The position numbers were made by a program, and so were the translations under genes. DNA of 64,000 nt from DATLGB01 sp963726825. Lineage in GTDB: Bacteria; Actinomycetota; Thermoleophilia; Solirubrobacterales; Solirubrobacteraceae. Below are positions 8,373 through 15,838 of the stretch, piece by piece; position 1 is the stretch's first letter; each line of letters begins with the position of its first letter. The stretch is from contig CAVSDT010000002.1 in the NCBI GenBank assembly GCA_963726825.1, positions 2,046,001 to 2,110,000 of the forward strand, in the 5' to 3' direction. Under the pieces are notes generated by a model that did no database searches, had not been told where the DNA came from, and saw nothing but the letters and a program-made list of their open reading frames with translations.

Positions 8373-9761
8373 CTACGCGATGGCCACCCTCGCCTTCCCG
8401 GCCTTGCCGACCTTCACCGTGAAGGTGCGCGTGGCGACCGTCGTGCCGTCGCCGGTCACGATCGTGATCCTCGCGCCGCGCTTGAGCGCCTTGCGGAACA
8501 GGCCCTTGAGGTTGGCGTGCGTGACGGTCCTCGCCGTGAACGAGCAGCCCCTGCCCGTGCAGGCGACGGCGATGGGGCCCTGGGCGCCCTTGACCTTCAG
8601 CGTCTTGACCTTGCCCTTGCGGGTCAGCTTCGCGCTCAGCGTGGAGGCGTTGGCGGTCGCACCGGACGGCACGGGGGTGTCCGGGACCCTGGGGGCGCCC
8701 GGCGTCTCGGGGGCCTTGCCGCCTCCGGGCGTCTCGAGCGCCGTGCCGCCTCCGGGCGTCTCGGGCGGCTTGCTCCCACCGCTGTCGACGGGCTTGGCCG
8801 CGACGGTCACGGCGATCTCCTTGACGGTCGAGTCGCCGTGGTCGTCGGTGAGCTTCACCGCGGCCTTGTAGGTGCCGGCGGCCGTGAAGGCGCGCTGGGC
8901 GGTGACGGCGGTGCCGTCGTCGAAGGCGCCGTCGCCGTTGGTGTCCCAGGCGCGGGAGACGATCGTGCCGTCCTCGTCCCTGGAGGCCGAGGAGTCGAAC
9001 GTGACCGTGTCACCGGCGATCGGAGCGGCCGGGGCGAAGGCGATCGCCGCGATCGGCCTGCGGTTGACGACCTTGACGAAGAGCTGCTCCTTGGCGCTGT
9101 AGCCGCCCGGCTGGCCGTCGGTCGCGATGGCGCAGACCGGCAGCGTCTCGGTCGGGAACGTCGGCGCGGTCAGCTCCTTCGTGAGCCCGGTGCCCTCGCC
9201 GTTGATGATGTCGCGGCAGGACGCGCTGCCCCAGGAGACGGTCACGGGGTCACCGTCCGGGTCGGAGGCGGTCGCCTCGTAGGTCCCCGTCTCACCGGTG
9301 AGGAGCGTCGTCGGGCCCTCGATCTTCAGCGTCGGCGCCCGGTTGACGACCTTGATGGTCACCGACGCGGTCGCCGACGCGCCCTCGATGTCGGTCGCAC
9401 GGATGCGGACGACCTTGTCGCCGAGGGTCGCGTACCGGTGGTCGAACTCGAGCTGGTTGGCGAAGTCGTCGAACGTGTCGTCCGTGTTGACGTCGTAGGC
9501 GAAGGACGGCGTCCCCTCGTCGAGGTCGTCGGCGGTGCCGGTGAAGTGCACCGTCTCGCCGCGGACGACCTGCAGCTTGTCCGCCTTGATCGACACGGAC
9601 GGCGTGTGGTTGACGTCCGGGTCGGGCTGCTCGGAGCACCACTCCGGCGGGACCGGTCGGTCGCACGGCTTGTCCGCCAGCGACGGAGCGGCGGTGCCGG
9701 CGAGCCCGGCTGAGGCAAGGACGAGGGCGATGGCGGCGTTGCGGGAGACGTGCGTGAACAT
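8373..9761 (-). CDS. Secreted multi-PKD-domain protein
   Basis: 462 aa: signal peptide (about 1-29), then three Ig-like/PKD repeats (about 52-145, 148-230 and 235-320; the third with DGTIVSRAWDTNGDGAFDDG and a terminal AAGTYKAAVKLTDDHGDST). A tandem ETPGGG linker (about 330-350) and a small basic beta-rich C-terminal domain with a Cys pair (CTGRGC) follow. Probably an extracellular adhesion or matrix protein. The leader carries an unassigned RNA motif (9822-9865) shared with a GH26 gene. No sortase signal or C-terminal anchor is visible. Confidence 0.85.
   Translation of the reverse strand: MFTHVSRNAAIALVLASAGLAGTAAPSLADKPCDRPVPPEWCSEQPDPDVNHTPSVSIKADKLQVVRGETVHFTGTADDLDEGTPSFAYDVNTDDTFDDFANQLEFDHRYATLGDKVVRIRATDIEGASATASVTIKVVNRAPTLKIEGPTTLLTGETGTYEATASDPDGDPVTVSWGSASCRDIINGEGTGLTKELTAPTFPTETLPVCAIATDGQPGGYSAKEQLFVKVVNRRPIAAIAFAPAAPIAGDTVTFDSSASRDEDGTIVSRAWDTNGDGAFDDGTAVTAQRAFTAAGTYKAAVKLTDDHGDSTVKEIAVTVAAKPVDSGGSKPPETPGGGTALETPGGGKAPETPGAPRVPDTPVPSGATANASTLSAKLTRKGKVKTLKVKGAQGPIAVACTGRGCSFTARTVTHANLKGLFRKALKRGARITIVTGDGTTVATRTFTVKVGKAGKARVAIA
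8701..8772. repeat. 27-bp in-frame tandem repeat coding ETPGGGxxx linker
   Basis: Two full units (8701-8727, 8728-8754) and a partial third, starting GGCGTCTCG on the plus strand. They encode the Thr/Pro/Gly linker of the PKD protein. Such a repeat can change copy number without a frameshift. Confidence 0.8.
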
Positions 9762-9821
9762 GGGCCGGATGCTGTCCGCCCCCGTGTGGGGCGGCGTCCG
9801 GCGCGGGGACGGTCCTGAGTC

Positions 9822-9865
9822 GGTCGCATCGATGATCTGCGGCTCCCCCGGAGTGAGGGCGCGCC
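9822..9865 (-). promoter_or_regulatory. Unassigned conserved leader RNA motif (copy 1)
   Basis: On the minus strand the leader reads GGC-N3-CCC-N-CA-N4-GGG, then GGAGCCG-N8-CGAT-N-CGACC, about 60 nt before the PKD-protein ATG. The second half recurs with identical spacing before the GH26-like gene at 46650-47612. GACGG/CCGTC arms nearby could close a stem. It does not match the riboswitch consensus sequences I know. Confidence 0.5.
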
Positions 9866-9895
9866 GTCATCCGCCGGGAGGACGGTCAGCACGGT

Positions 9896-9901
9896 TACGC
9901 T
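9896..9901 (+). promoter_or_regulatory. -10 box, leaderless start
   Basis: TACGCT ends 6 nt before the ATG at 9908; no Shine-Dalgarno sequence fits. Confidence 0.55.
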
Positions 9902-9907
9902 GCGCGG

Positions 9908-10525
9908 ATGGCCGCCGTGCCGGACTTCCCGCTCTTCCCCCTCGGCGTCGTCGCGCTGCCCTCCGAGCTCGTGCCGCTGCACATCTTCGAGGACCGCTAC
10001 AAGGCCATGATCACGCGCTGCCTGGAGGAGCCGACGGAGTTCGGCATCGTCTGGGCGGGCGAGGACGGGCTGCACCCGATCGCCTGCGCGTGCGCGGTCG
10101 AGGAGGTCCTCGAGCGCCTGCCCGACGGCCGCCTGAACCTCGTCGCGCGTGGCACCCGGGTGATCCGGATCGAGTCCGCCACCGAGCACCTGCCCTACCC
10201 GGCCGGCACGGTCGTCGGGCTCGAGGACGACGACGACGAGATCGACCCCGACCTGCTCGGCCACTGCCAGGACGCCTACGCGCAGCTGGTGCGCGAGGCG
10301 ACCGACACCGAGCCGGACCTCACCGAGATCGCGGCCATGGGCGCCTACGACATGGCGGCGACCGTCGAGTTCGGCCTCGACGCCAAGCAGGGCCTGCTCG
10401 AGCTGCGCTCCGAGCAGGCACGCCTTGACCTGCTGCTGCGGCTGCTGCGCGCTGCGCTGCGGCGCCTGGACCTCGCCGGCCGCGCCGAGGCGCGGGCGAA
10501 GTCCAACGGCAAGGTCCGCTTCTAG
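9908..10525 (+). CDS. Lon N-terminal (LON substrate-binding) domain protein
   Basis: 205-aa stand-alone LON domain protein. The N terminus FPLFPLGVVALPSELVPLHIFEDRYKAM is diagnostic of the family, and the AAA+ and protease parts are absent. Such proteins are widespread in actinobacteria with unproven function, perhaps substrate recognition. Complete Lon is encoded at 36125-38413. Its TAG stop shares CTAG with the convergent lipoprotein gene. Confidence 0.88.
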   Translation: MAAVPDFPLFPLGVVALPSELVPLHIFEDRYKAMITRCLEEPTEFGIVWAGEDGLHPIACACAVEEVLERLPDGRLNLVARGTRVIRIESATEHLPYPAGTVVGLEDDDDEIDPDLLGHCQDAYAQLVREATDTEPDLTEIAAMGAYDMAATVEFGLDAKQGLLELRSEQARLDLLLRLLRAALRRLDLAGRAEARAKSNGKVRF

Positions 10526-11517
10526 CCCCGCGCGGCGTAGCGGCGCAGGGGCGGACGCGCGCCTTCCGGGACCGTCGCCACGGCGCGGCCGTGACGATCC
10601 AACGCGATCGCCTCCCCCTGGCCCTCGCGGTCGAGCCGGGGACGGGCGGTGCAGTCGGGGGCGCGGCGCAGGGTGCGCAACAGCGGCTCGCCGCCGCGCC
10701 GGGTCCAGACCACGAAGCCGGTGGAGGTCCGCACCACGACCGTCCGGCCGTCGCGGCTGACGCTGCCGCCGGTCGCGAGGGTGAGCGGGACGGGCGGGCC
10801 GGCTCGCAGGGTGCGCGTCCCGGCGGGACCGCCGAGCCTCGTCATGAAGGCACGGGCGCCGCGGAGGGTCTTGGTGATGACGAGCAGCTGGTCCTTGCGT
10901 GGATCGGCCAGGACGGTCTCGGCGTCGTGCGGGCCGTCGGGATAGCGCAGGTCCAGGCGCGTGGCCGGCGCGGTGGCCGTGGCGCCGGCGTCCGGCTCGG
11001 GGACGCGATAGGCCTGGATGCCGTCGCGGGCGCCGGCGTTGTCCCCGATGTCGGCCGCGACGACCTCCGGGCCGCGCGCGCGGGTGCGCACGGTGGCGAC
11101 GTCCTCCCAATCGGTGTTCTGGGCGCCGGTGACCGTGGCCCGGGTCGTGACGGTGCCGTCGGGGCGCAGGCCGATCAGGGTGGCCCCGGCGCCGGAGTCC
11201 TCGATCGCCCAGAGCCGGCCGGGCGCTCGCGTGCTGGCGGCCAGGCCGCTGAGCTCCGTGAGGTCGCTCGCCTGCACGCGGCCGGTGGTGGTCGTGCGGA
11301 TGGGGCCGCAGAGGGGTGGCCTGGCTCGGGCGGCCTGCCCACCTCGCTTCGCCGCGGCCTGGCCGTCGGCGGTGGCTGCCGCGCCACCGCCACCAGCACA
11401 GCCAGTGAGGAGAGCGAGTGCGGTGACGCCGGCCGTCACGATCGTCCGCGGGCCGCTCCTCGCCGCGAGATCGGTCTCCAACCGGCTCTGGCGGCTCGAA
11501 ACCGATCTCGCGGTCAT
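10522..11517 (-). CDS. Lipoprotein with predicted beta-propeller domain
   Basis: 331 aa. A long N-terminal segment (1-24) precedes a lipoprotein signal ending LALLTGC (lipobox Cys40). The mature part has propeller-like repeats: SGLAAS..RLWAIEDSG, DWEDVAT, VAADIGDN, RDGRTVVVRTSTGF and GQGEAIALDRHG, similar to phytase/esterase-like extracellular beta-propellers. The ATG overlaps the stop of the DsrE-like gene (ATGA), which supports this start, although it places a 12-bp inverted repeat inside codons 2-18. Function unknown. Confidence 0.75.
   Translation of the reverse strand: MTARSVSSRQSRLETDLAARSGPRTIVTAGVTALALLTGCAGGGGAAATADGQAAAKRGGQAARARPPLCGPIRTTTTGRVQASDLTELSGLAASTRAPGRLWAIEDSGAGATLIGLRPDGTVTTRATVTGAQNTDWEDVATVRTRARGPEVVAADIGDNAGARDGIQAYRVPEPDAGATATAPATRLDLRYPDGPHDAETVLADPRKDQLLVITKTLRGARAFMTRLGGPAGTRTLRAGPPVPLTLATGGSVSRDGRTVVVRTSTGFVVWTRRGGEPLLRTLRRAPDCTARPRLDREGQGEAIALDRHGRAVATVPEGARPPLRRYAARG
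11464..11512. repeat. Perfect 12-bp inverted repeat, 25-nt spacer
   Basis: CGCGAGATCGGT (11464-11475) and ACCGATCTCGCG (11501-11512). It lies just after the lipoprotein start codon and downstream of the DsrE-like stop. It could be an RNA hairpin that ends or attenuates transcription between the two genes, or an operator. Confidence 0.7.
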
Positions 11518-11849
11518 ACGACCACGAGGCGGGCGCCGGTCGTCTCGCGCAGGAAGCGGGGGGTCGACATCACGCCCTCCAGGACGGCCTCGACGGCGGC
11601 CGGGTCCGCCCCCGCCGCGTCGACGGCGGCCGAGCACGCCCACAGGCGGCAGTCGGGCAGCTCGCGGGCGGTGGCCCACAGCTCGCGGAGGGTCCGGTCG
11701 CCGAACAGCTCGCCGTCGAGCAGCACGGGCAGCGCCTCGAAGGAGATCAGCCCGCGGGCCGGCTCGCCCTCGGCCGCGGTGCAGACCAGCAGCGACAGCC
11801 CCGTGTGGAGGCGCCCCGGCGCACCCGACTCGAGGATGGCTGCGAGCAT
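11514..11849 (-). CDS. DsrE/F-like small sulfur-transfer family protein
   Basis: 111 aa with an alpha/beta DsrE-type pattern: GLSLLVCTAAEGEPARGLISFEALPVLLDG, then a Cys-containing strand DCRLWACSAAVDAAG. The ATG at 11849 is preferred to the GTG at 11870 because TAGGAT ends 7 nt before it, and the longer form would overlap the divergent TusA start. It lies 12 nt from divergent TusA, its usual functional partner in sulfur relay (family knowledge). Confidence 0.7.
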   Translation of the reverse strand: MLAAILESGAPGRLHTGLSLLVCTAAEGEPARGLISFEALPVLLDGELFGDRTLRELWATARELPDCRLWACSAAVDAAGADPAAVEAVLEGVMSTPRFLRETTGARLVVV

Positions 11850-11856
11850 GGGCTCG

Positions 11857-11862
11857 ATCCTA
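11857..11862 (-). promoter_or_regulatory. -10 box of DsrE-like gene
   Basis: TAGGAT on the minus strand ends 7 nt before the ATG at 11849 and touches the ATG of divergent TusA. Confidence 0.5.
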
Positions 11863-12077
11863 TGGAGCACGTCCTCGACGTCCGCGGCCTGCGCTGCCCG
11901 ATCCCGCTGCTGCGCGCCCGCGCGGCGCTCCCCGATCTCGCCCCGGGCGACGTCCTGGCGGTCCTGACGACCGACCCCGAGGCCCGCATCGACCTCGCGG
12001 CGCTGGCCGCGGACGCGGCGCTCGCGTTCGCCGTCGAGCCGGAGGGGGACGGCTGGCGCCTGACGCTCAGGCGGTGA
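11862..12077 (+). CDS. TusA/SirA family sulfur carrier protein
   Basis: 71-aa TusA-like protein. RGLRCPIPLL holds the conserved Cys-Pro (C12, P13) that carries the persulfide, followed by DLAPGDVLAVLTTDPEA, typical of the family. It is divergent from the DsrE-like gene and converges with the gamma-glutamyltransferase gene, overlapping its 3' end by 11 nt. A sulfur-donor role in tRNA thiolation or cofactor synthesis is inferred from the family. Confidence 0.88.
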   Translation: MEHVLDVRGLRCPIPLLRARAALPDLAPGDVLAVLTTDPEARIDLAALAADAALAFAVEPEGDGWRLTLRR

Positions 12078-13525
12078 CGGCCACGCCGCCGCGGCGGGGA
12101 TCGCCGCCGCCGACCAGCGTGCCGTCCGGCTGCCGCGCGACGCACTGGGCGCCGCCGAAGAAGAGGTTCAGCGCGCGGAAGGGCAGGACGTCGTGGCCGG
12201 CGGCGGCAAGGGCCGCGGCGTCGATCCCGGGCTCGCAGAACGTCGTCCCCGCCTCCCAGTGCACGCGCGGGGCGATGACGGCCGCCCCGGCGTCCAGCCC
12301 CTCGTCGACGAGCCGCGACAGCACCTGGACCACGGCCGAGCGGATCCGGTTGGAGCCCGCCGAGCCCAGTGCCGCCGTGACCTCCCCCGCCCCGCCGCGC
12401 AGCAGCGTCGGGCTCATCATCGACGGCAGCCGCACGCCGGGCGGGTGGGTGAAGAAGCCGGCGGGCGACAGGTCCTCCTCCCCCAGCATGTTGTTGAGGT
12501 GCAGACCGCTGCCGGGCACGACGACTCCGGCGCCCTCGCCGTTGGAGACCGTCACGGAGCAGGCCCAGCCGTCGGCGTCCACGACCGAGACGTGCGTCGT
12601 GGAGCCCAGCCGGGATGCGAAGCCGCCGCCGAAGTCCCCCCGCAGCTCCTGCGCGTGGCGCAGCGCGTCGGCCATCGCCACGACGCCGGGCGTTCCGGTC
12701 GCGCGGTCCAGCTCGGCGAGCGCGTGCGCGATCAGCCGGCCGCCCGCCGACGGCGGCGGGTTGGTCACCACCGTGCGGCCGCGGTAGCCGACCCGCACCG
12801 GGTCGCGCAGCGCCGGCTCGTACGCGGCCAGGTCCGCCGGGGTCAGCAGGCCGCCGCGCGCCGCGACGTCGGCGCAGACCGCCGCGCCGACGTCCCCCGT
12901 GTAGAACGGCTCGGCGCCCTCGGCCGCGAGGCGTTCGAGCGCCACGGCGAGCTCGGGGTAGGCGACGACGTCCCCCTCGACCGCCGGGCGGCCGTCGACC
13001 TCGAACGTCGCGCGCGCCGACGGGTCGGAGGCGACGATCCCGGCGAGGATGTCGGCGAGGTAGGCCTGCTGGGCGTTGACGACGACCCCGTCGCGCGCCG
13101 CGAGCGACCCCGGCGGCCGCCAGCTCGGGCAGCGGCAGCGTCCCCCAGCGCGCGTGCGCGGCGACGATCCCGGCCGGCATCCCGTAGGTCGCCACGGACG
13201 CGGCGCCGACGTGGAAGGCCTGTTCGGTGTCGCCGAAGGAGACGTCGACCGGGACGAGCTCGGCGTGCGAGGCGGGGTGGGCGGGGTCCTCGTCCCGGCC
13301 CGTCCCGGCGGCGGCGCAGAAGAAGTCCAGCAGCTCATCGCGCCCGTCCGGCGTGCCGACGAGCAGGTAGCCGCCGGCGCCGAGGCCGGTCAGCAGCGGC
13401 TCGGCGCTGAAGGCGGTCATCATGGCCGCCAGCGCGGCATCGACGGCGTTGCCGCCGGCGCGCAGCGCGTCGGCGCCCGCCTCGGCGGTCAGGGGGTGGC
13501 CGGCGGCGACGACGCCGTGACTCAT
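12067..13525 (-). CDS. ggt: Gamma-glutamyltransferase family protein, one-base frameshift
   Basis: Ntn-hydrolase that would cleave or transfer gamma-glutamyl groups. The N-terminal half (SHGVVAAGHPLTAEAGADALRAGGNAVDAALA) and the C-terminal half (from SLAARDGVVVNAQQAY) lie in different frames. Deleting one base of the four-base run at 13108-13111 (C on the plus strand) fuses them into about 485 aa. The catalytic Thr region STTHVSVVD and the GSAGSN loop are intact, and no obvious secretion signal is visible. Either a real recent mutation or a homopolymer sequencing error. Confidence 0.85.
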
Positions 13526-13584
13526 GGGCTCGGAGACCGGTTTCGCCTGCCAGGCCGGCCGCCACCGCGGGCGCGGATGCCGGC

Positions 13585-13608
13585 GCCGGCCGCAGCGTCG
13601 CGGCCGGC
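13585..13608 (-). terminator. Hairpin terminator after ftsZ
   Basis: GCCGGCCGC / GCGGCCGGC perfect 9-bp stem with a 6-nt loop, 12 nt after the ftsZ stop; no U tract, as is common in high-GC actinobacteria. Confidence 0.6.
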
Positions 13609-13619
13609 CTTCGGCGACG

Positions 13620-15017
13620 TCACCCGCGGGGGATGAACTCCGGCACGTCGACGTCGGCGTAGCCGCCGCCGGTGCGGACCGGCTCGCGCGACGGGGCGCT
13701 GCGGCGCACGCGGGGCTCGCCCACGGGCTCCTGCAGCAGGCTCGAGCCGCGATCGGTGCGGCCCACCGGCCGCCGGTCGCGGTCCTGGAAGCCCGTCGCC
13801 ACGACCGTGATCCAGACCGTGTCCTCGCCGAGACGGTCGTCGACCATCGCGCCGAAGATGATGTTCGCGTCGGGGTGGGCGGCCTCCTGGACGGCCTTCG
13901 CCGCCTCGTTGACCTCCCACAGGGACAGGTCGCTGCCGCCCGTGATCGACAGCAGGATCGACCGCGCGCCGTCGACGCTCGTGTCGAGCAGCGGCGAGGA
14001 GACGGCCTGCGTGGCCGCGTCGATCGCGCGCTTGTCGCCCGTGCCCATGCCGATGCCGAGCAGCGCGTCGCCCGCGTCGGACATGATCGTCCGCACGTCG
14101 GCGAAGTCGAGGTTGATCAGGCCCGGCAGCGTGATCAGGTCCGAGATGCCCTGCACGCCCTGGCGCAGCACGTCGTCGGCCATCGTGAACGCCTCGACCA
14201 TCGACGTCGCCTTGTCCATCACGGACAGGAGCTTGTTGTTCGGCACGACGATCAGCGTGTCGACCTCGGCGGCGAGCGCCTCGACGCCCGCCTCCGCCTG
14301 CGCCATCCGGCGCGAGCCCTCGAAGCCGAACGGCTTGGTCACGATGCCGACCGTGAGGGCGTCCAGCTCGCGGGCGATGCGCGCCACGATCGGCGCCGCC
14401 CCCGTGCCCGTGCCGCCACCGGCGCCGGCCGCGATGAAGACCATGTCCGCACCGCGGAGCATCGCCTTGATCTTGTCGTAGTCGTCCATCGCGCCCTGGC
14501 GGCCGAGGTCCGGGTTGGCCCCCGCGCCGAGGCCGCGCGTGAGGTCCGCGCCGATGTGCAGGGTCTGGTCCGCCGCGGACTGCTGCAGCGACTGCAGGTC
14601 CGTGTTGAGGGCGAGGAACTCCACGCCGGTGACCTGCGCCTCGACCATGCGGTTGACGGCGTTGACGCCGGCACCGCCGACGCCGACGACGCGCAGCACG
14701 GGCTGGCCCGTCATCTCCGGCTGGTCCCACGGCCGGTCCGCCGAGGCGCGGGCGTAGGGGTCGTGGAAGGGCGGGGTGTGGTCTGGCGGGGTCATCACAT
14801 CATCCGGGACGTCGGAGGAGAAGGCCGCTCGCAGGCGCTCCTGAGGGGTTGGCGCGCGGCGCTCGGCCACGGGCTCGGACAGGACGGGGGTGCGCTCGGG
14901 CGCCGGCGCAGGATCGGGCGTCGGCGCCGTCGCGTCGGACAGCCCTTCCGTCTCCGTCTTGCGGAACAGCTGTGCGAGCGGTCCCTCGCGCATGCTGGCG
15001 CGCTTATGCGTGGCCAT
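13620..15017 (-). CDS. ftsZ: Cell-division GTPase FtsZ with about 100-residue N-terminal extension
   Basis: 465 aa. The tubulin-like core starts near residue 107 (RVVGVGGAGVNAVNRM), with NTDLQSL, the GTP signature GGGTGTG (200-206) and the T7 loop NLDFADVRTIMSDAG. The C-terminal tail ends DVDVPEFIPRG, like the conserved FtsZ peptide that binds SepF/FtsA. Residues 1-105 are disordered, Pro/Ala/Glu-rich, after a compact MREGPLAQLFRKTE start. The ATG at 15017 overlaps parA by 14 nt and has GGGAGGT 8 nt upstream, supporting the long form. It is not in a division/wall cluster here; whether another ftsZ exists cannot be seen. Confidence 0.95.
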   Translation of the reverse strand: MATHKRASMREGPLAQLFRKTETEGLSDATAPTPDPAPAPERTPVLSEPVAERRAPTPQERLRAAFSSDVPDDVMTPPDHTPPFHDPYARASADRPWDQPEMTGQPVLRVVGVGGAGVNAVNRMVEAQVTGVEFLALNTDLQSLQQSAADQTLHIGADLTRGLGAGANPDLGRQGAMDDYDKIKAMLRGADMVFIAAGAGGGTGTGAAPIVARIARELDALTVGIVTKPFGFEGSRRMAQAEAGVEALAAEVDTLIVVPNNKLLSVMDKATSMVEAFTMADDVLRQGVQGISDLITLPGLINLDFADVRTIMSDAGDALLGIGMGTGDKRAIDAATQAVSSPLLDTSVDGARSILLSITGGSDLSLWEVNEAAKAVQEAAHPDANIIFGAMVDDRLGEDTVWITVVATGFQDRDRRPVGRTDRGSSLLQEPVGEPRVRRSAPSREPVRTGGGYADVDVPEFIPRG

Positions 15018-15774
15018 TGGACAGCACCTCCCGGGCGAGCTTGCGATAGGAATCGGCCGCCACGCCGTTGGGCTCGTACTTGAGCACGGACATGCCCCGG
15101 ACGGGGGCCTCGGCGAACCGGACGGTCTTTCTGATGCGTGATGCGAAGACCCGGTCTCCGAAGTTCTCCTCGAGGATCTCGATCGCCTCCTTGGCGTGGA
15201 TCGTCCGCGAGTCGACCAACGTGGGCAGGATGCCCTCGATGTCGACGTCGGGATTGAGGTTCTCGCGGATCATCGAGAGGGTGTTCGTGAGCTGGATGAG
15301 CCCTCGCATCGACAGATACTCGCACTGCACGGGGACGATCACCTTGTCGGCCGCCGTCAGGGCGTTGATCGTCAAGAGTCCCAGAGAGGGCGGCGTGTCG
15401 ATGCAGACGAAGTCGTAGGCCTCTCGGATCGGGCGCAGCGCCTTCTCCAGCGAGCGCTCGCGACCGATCTTCGTGGACATCATCATCTCGGCCCCGGCGA
15501 GGTCGATCGAGGCGCACGCCACGTCGATCTCGCGACGGCGGATGACCTCGACGATCGGCAGGTCGTGCACGAGGACGTCGTACATGGACTGCTCGAGGTT
15601 GTCCGGATCGATGCCCTGCGACATCGTCAGGTTGCCCTGTGGGTCCATGTCGACGCACAGGACGCGGTGGCCCTCTTCGGCAAAGGCCGCCGCCAGGTTC
15701 AGCGTGGTTGTCGTCTTCGCGACGCCGCCCTTCTGGTTGGCGAACGCGATGACCTTCGCTCGGGTGGAAGCCAT
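15004..15774 (-). CDS. parA: ParA/Soj family chromosome-partitioning ATPase
   Basis: 256-aa ParA ATPase with deviant Walker A KGGVAKTT (15-22), switch segment CVDMDPQGNLT and CIDTPPSLGLLTINALTAAD. AAAGGG about 9 nt before the ATG is a good Shine-Dalgarno match. No parB follows; the partner downstream is ftsZ, overlapping by 14 nt. This suggests a role in positioning a structure relative to the division site, or a MinD-like job (inference), rather than a standard parAB locus. Confidence 0.92.
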   Translation of the reverse strand: MASTRAKVIAFANQKGGVAKTTTTLNLAAAFAEEGHRVLCVDMDPQGNLTMSQGIDPDNLEQSMYDVLVHDLPIVEVIRRREIDVACASIDLAGAEMMMSTKIGRERSLEKALRPIREAYDFVCIDTPPSLGLLTINALTAADKVIVPVQCEYLSMRGLIQLTNTLSMIRENLNPDVDIEGILPTLVDSRTIHAKEAIEILEENFGDRVFASRIRKTVRFAEAPVRGMSVLKYEPNGVAADSYRKLAREVLSNGHA

Positions 15775-15824
15775 CGTGCAGCGCCCTTTCGCGCCAGACG
15801 GGCACGTTCCTTCCCACGCACGAA

Positions 15825-15830
15825 TACCGT
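15825..15830 (+). promoter_or_regulatory. -10 box, leaderless start
   Basis: TACCGT ends 8 nt before the ATG at 15839. Confidence 0.55.
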
Positions 15831-15838
15831 CCCCGCCC

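Noticed and set aside
12067..13525. Programmed ribosomal frameshift in the gamma-glutamyltransferase gene
   Set aside because: There is only a short homopolymer, no slippery heptamer and no evident pseudoknot; mutation or sequencing error is simpler.
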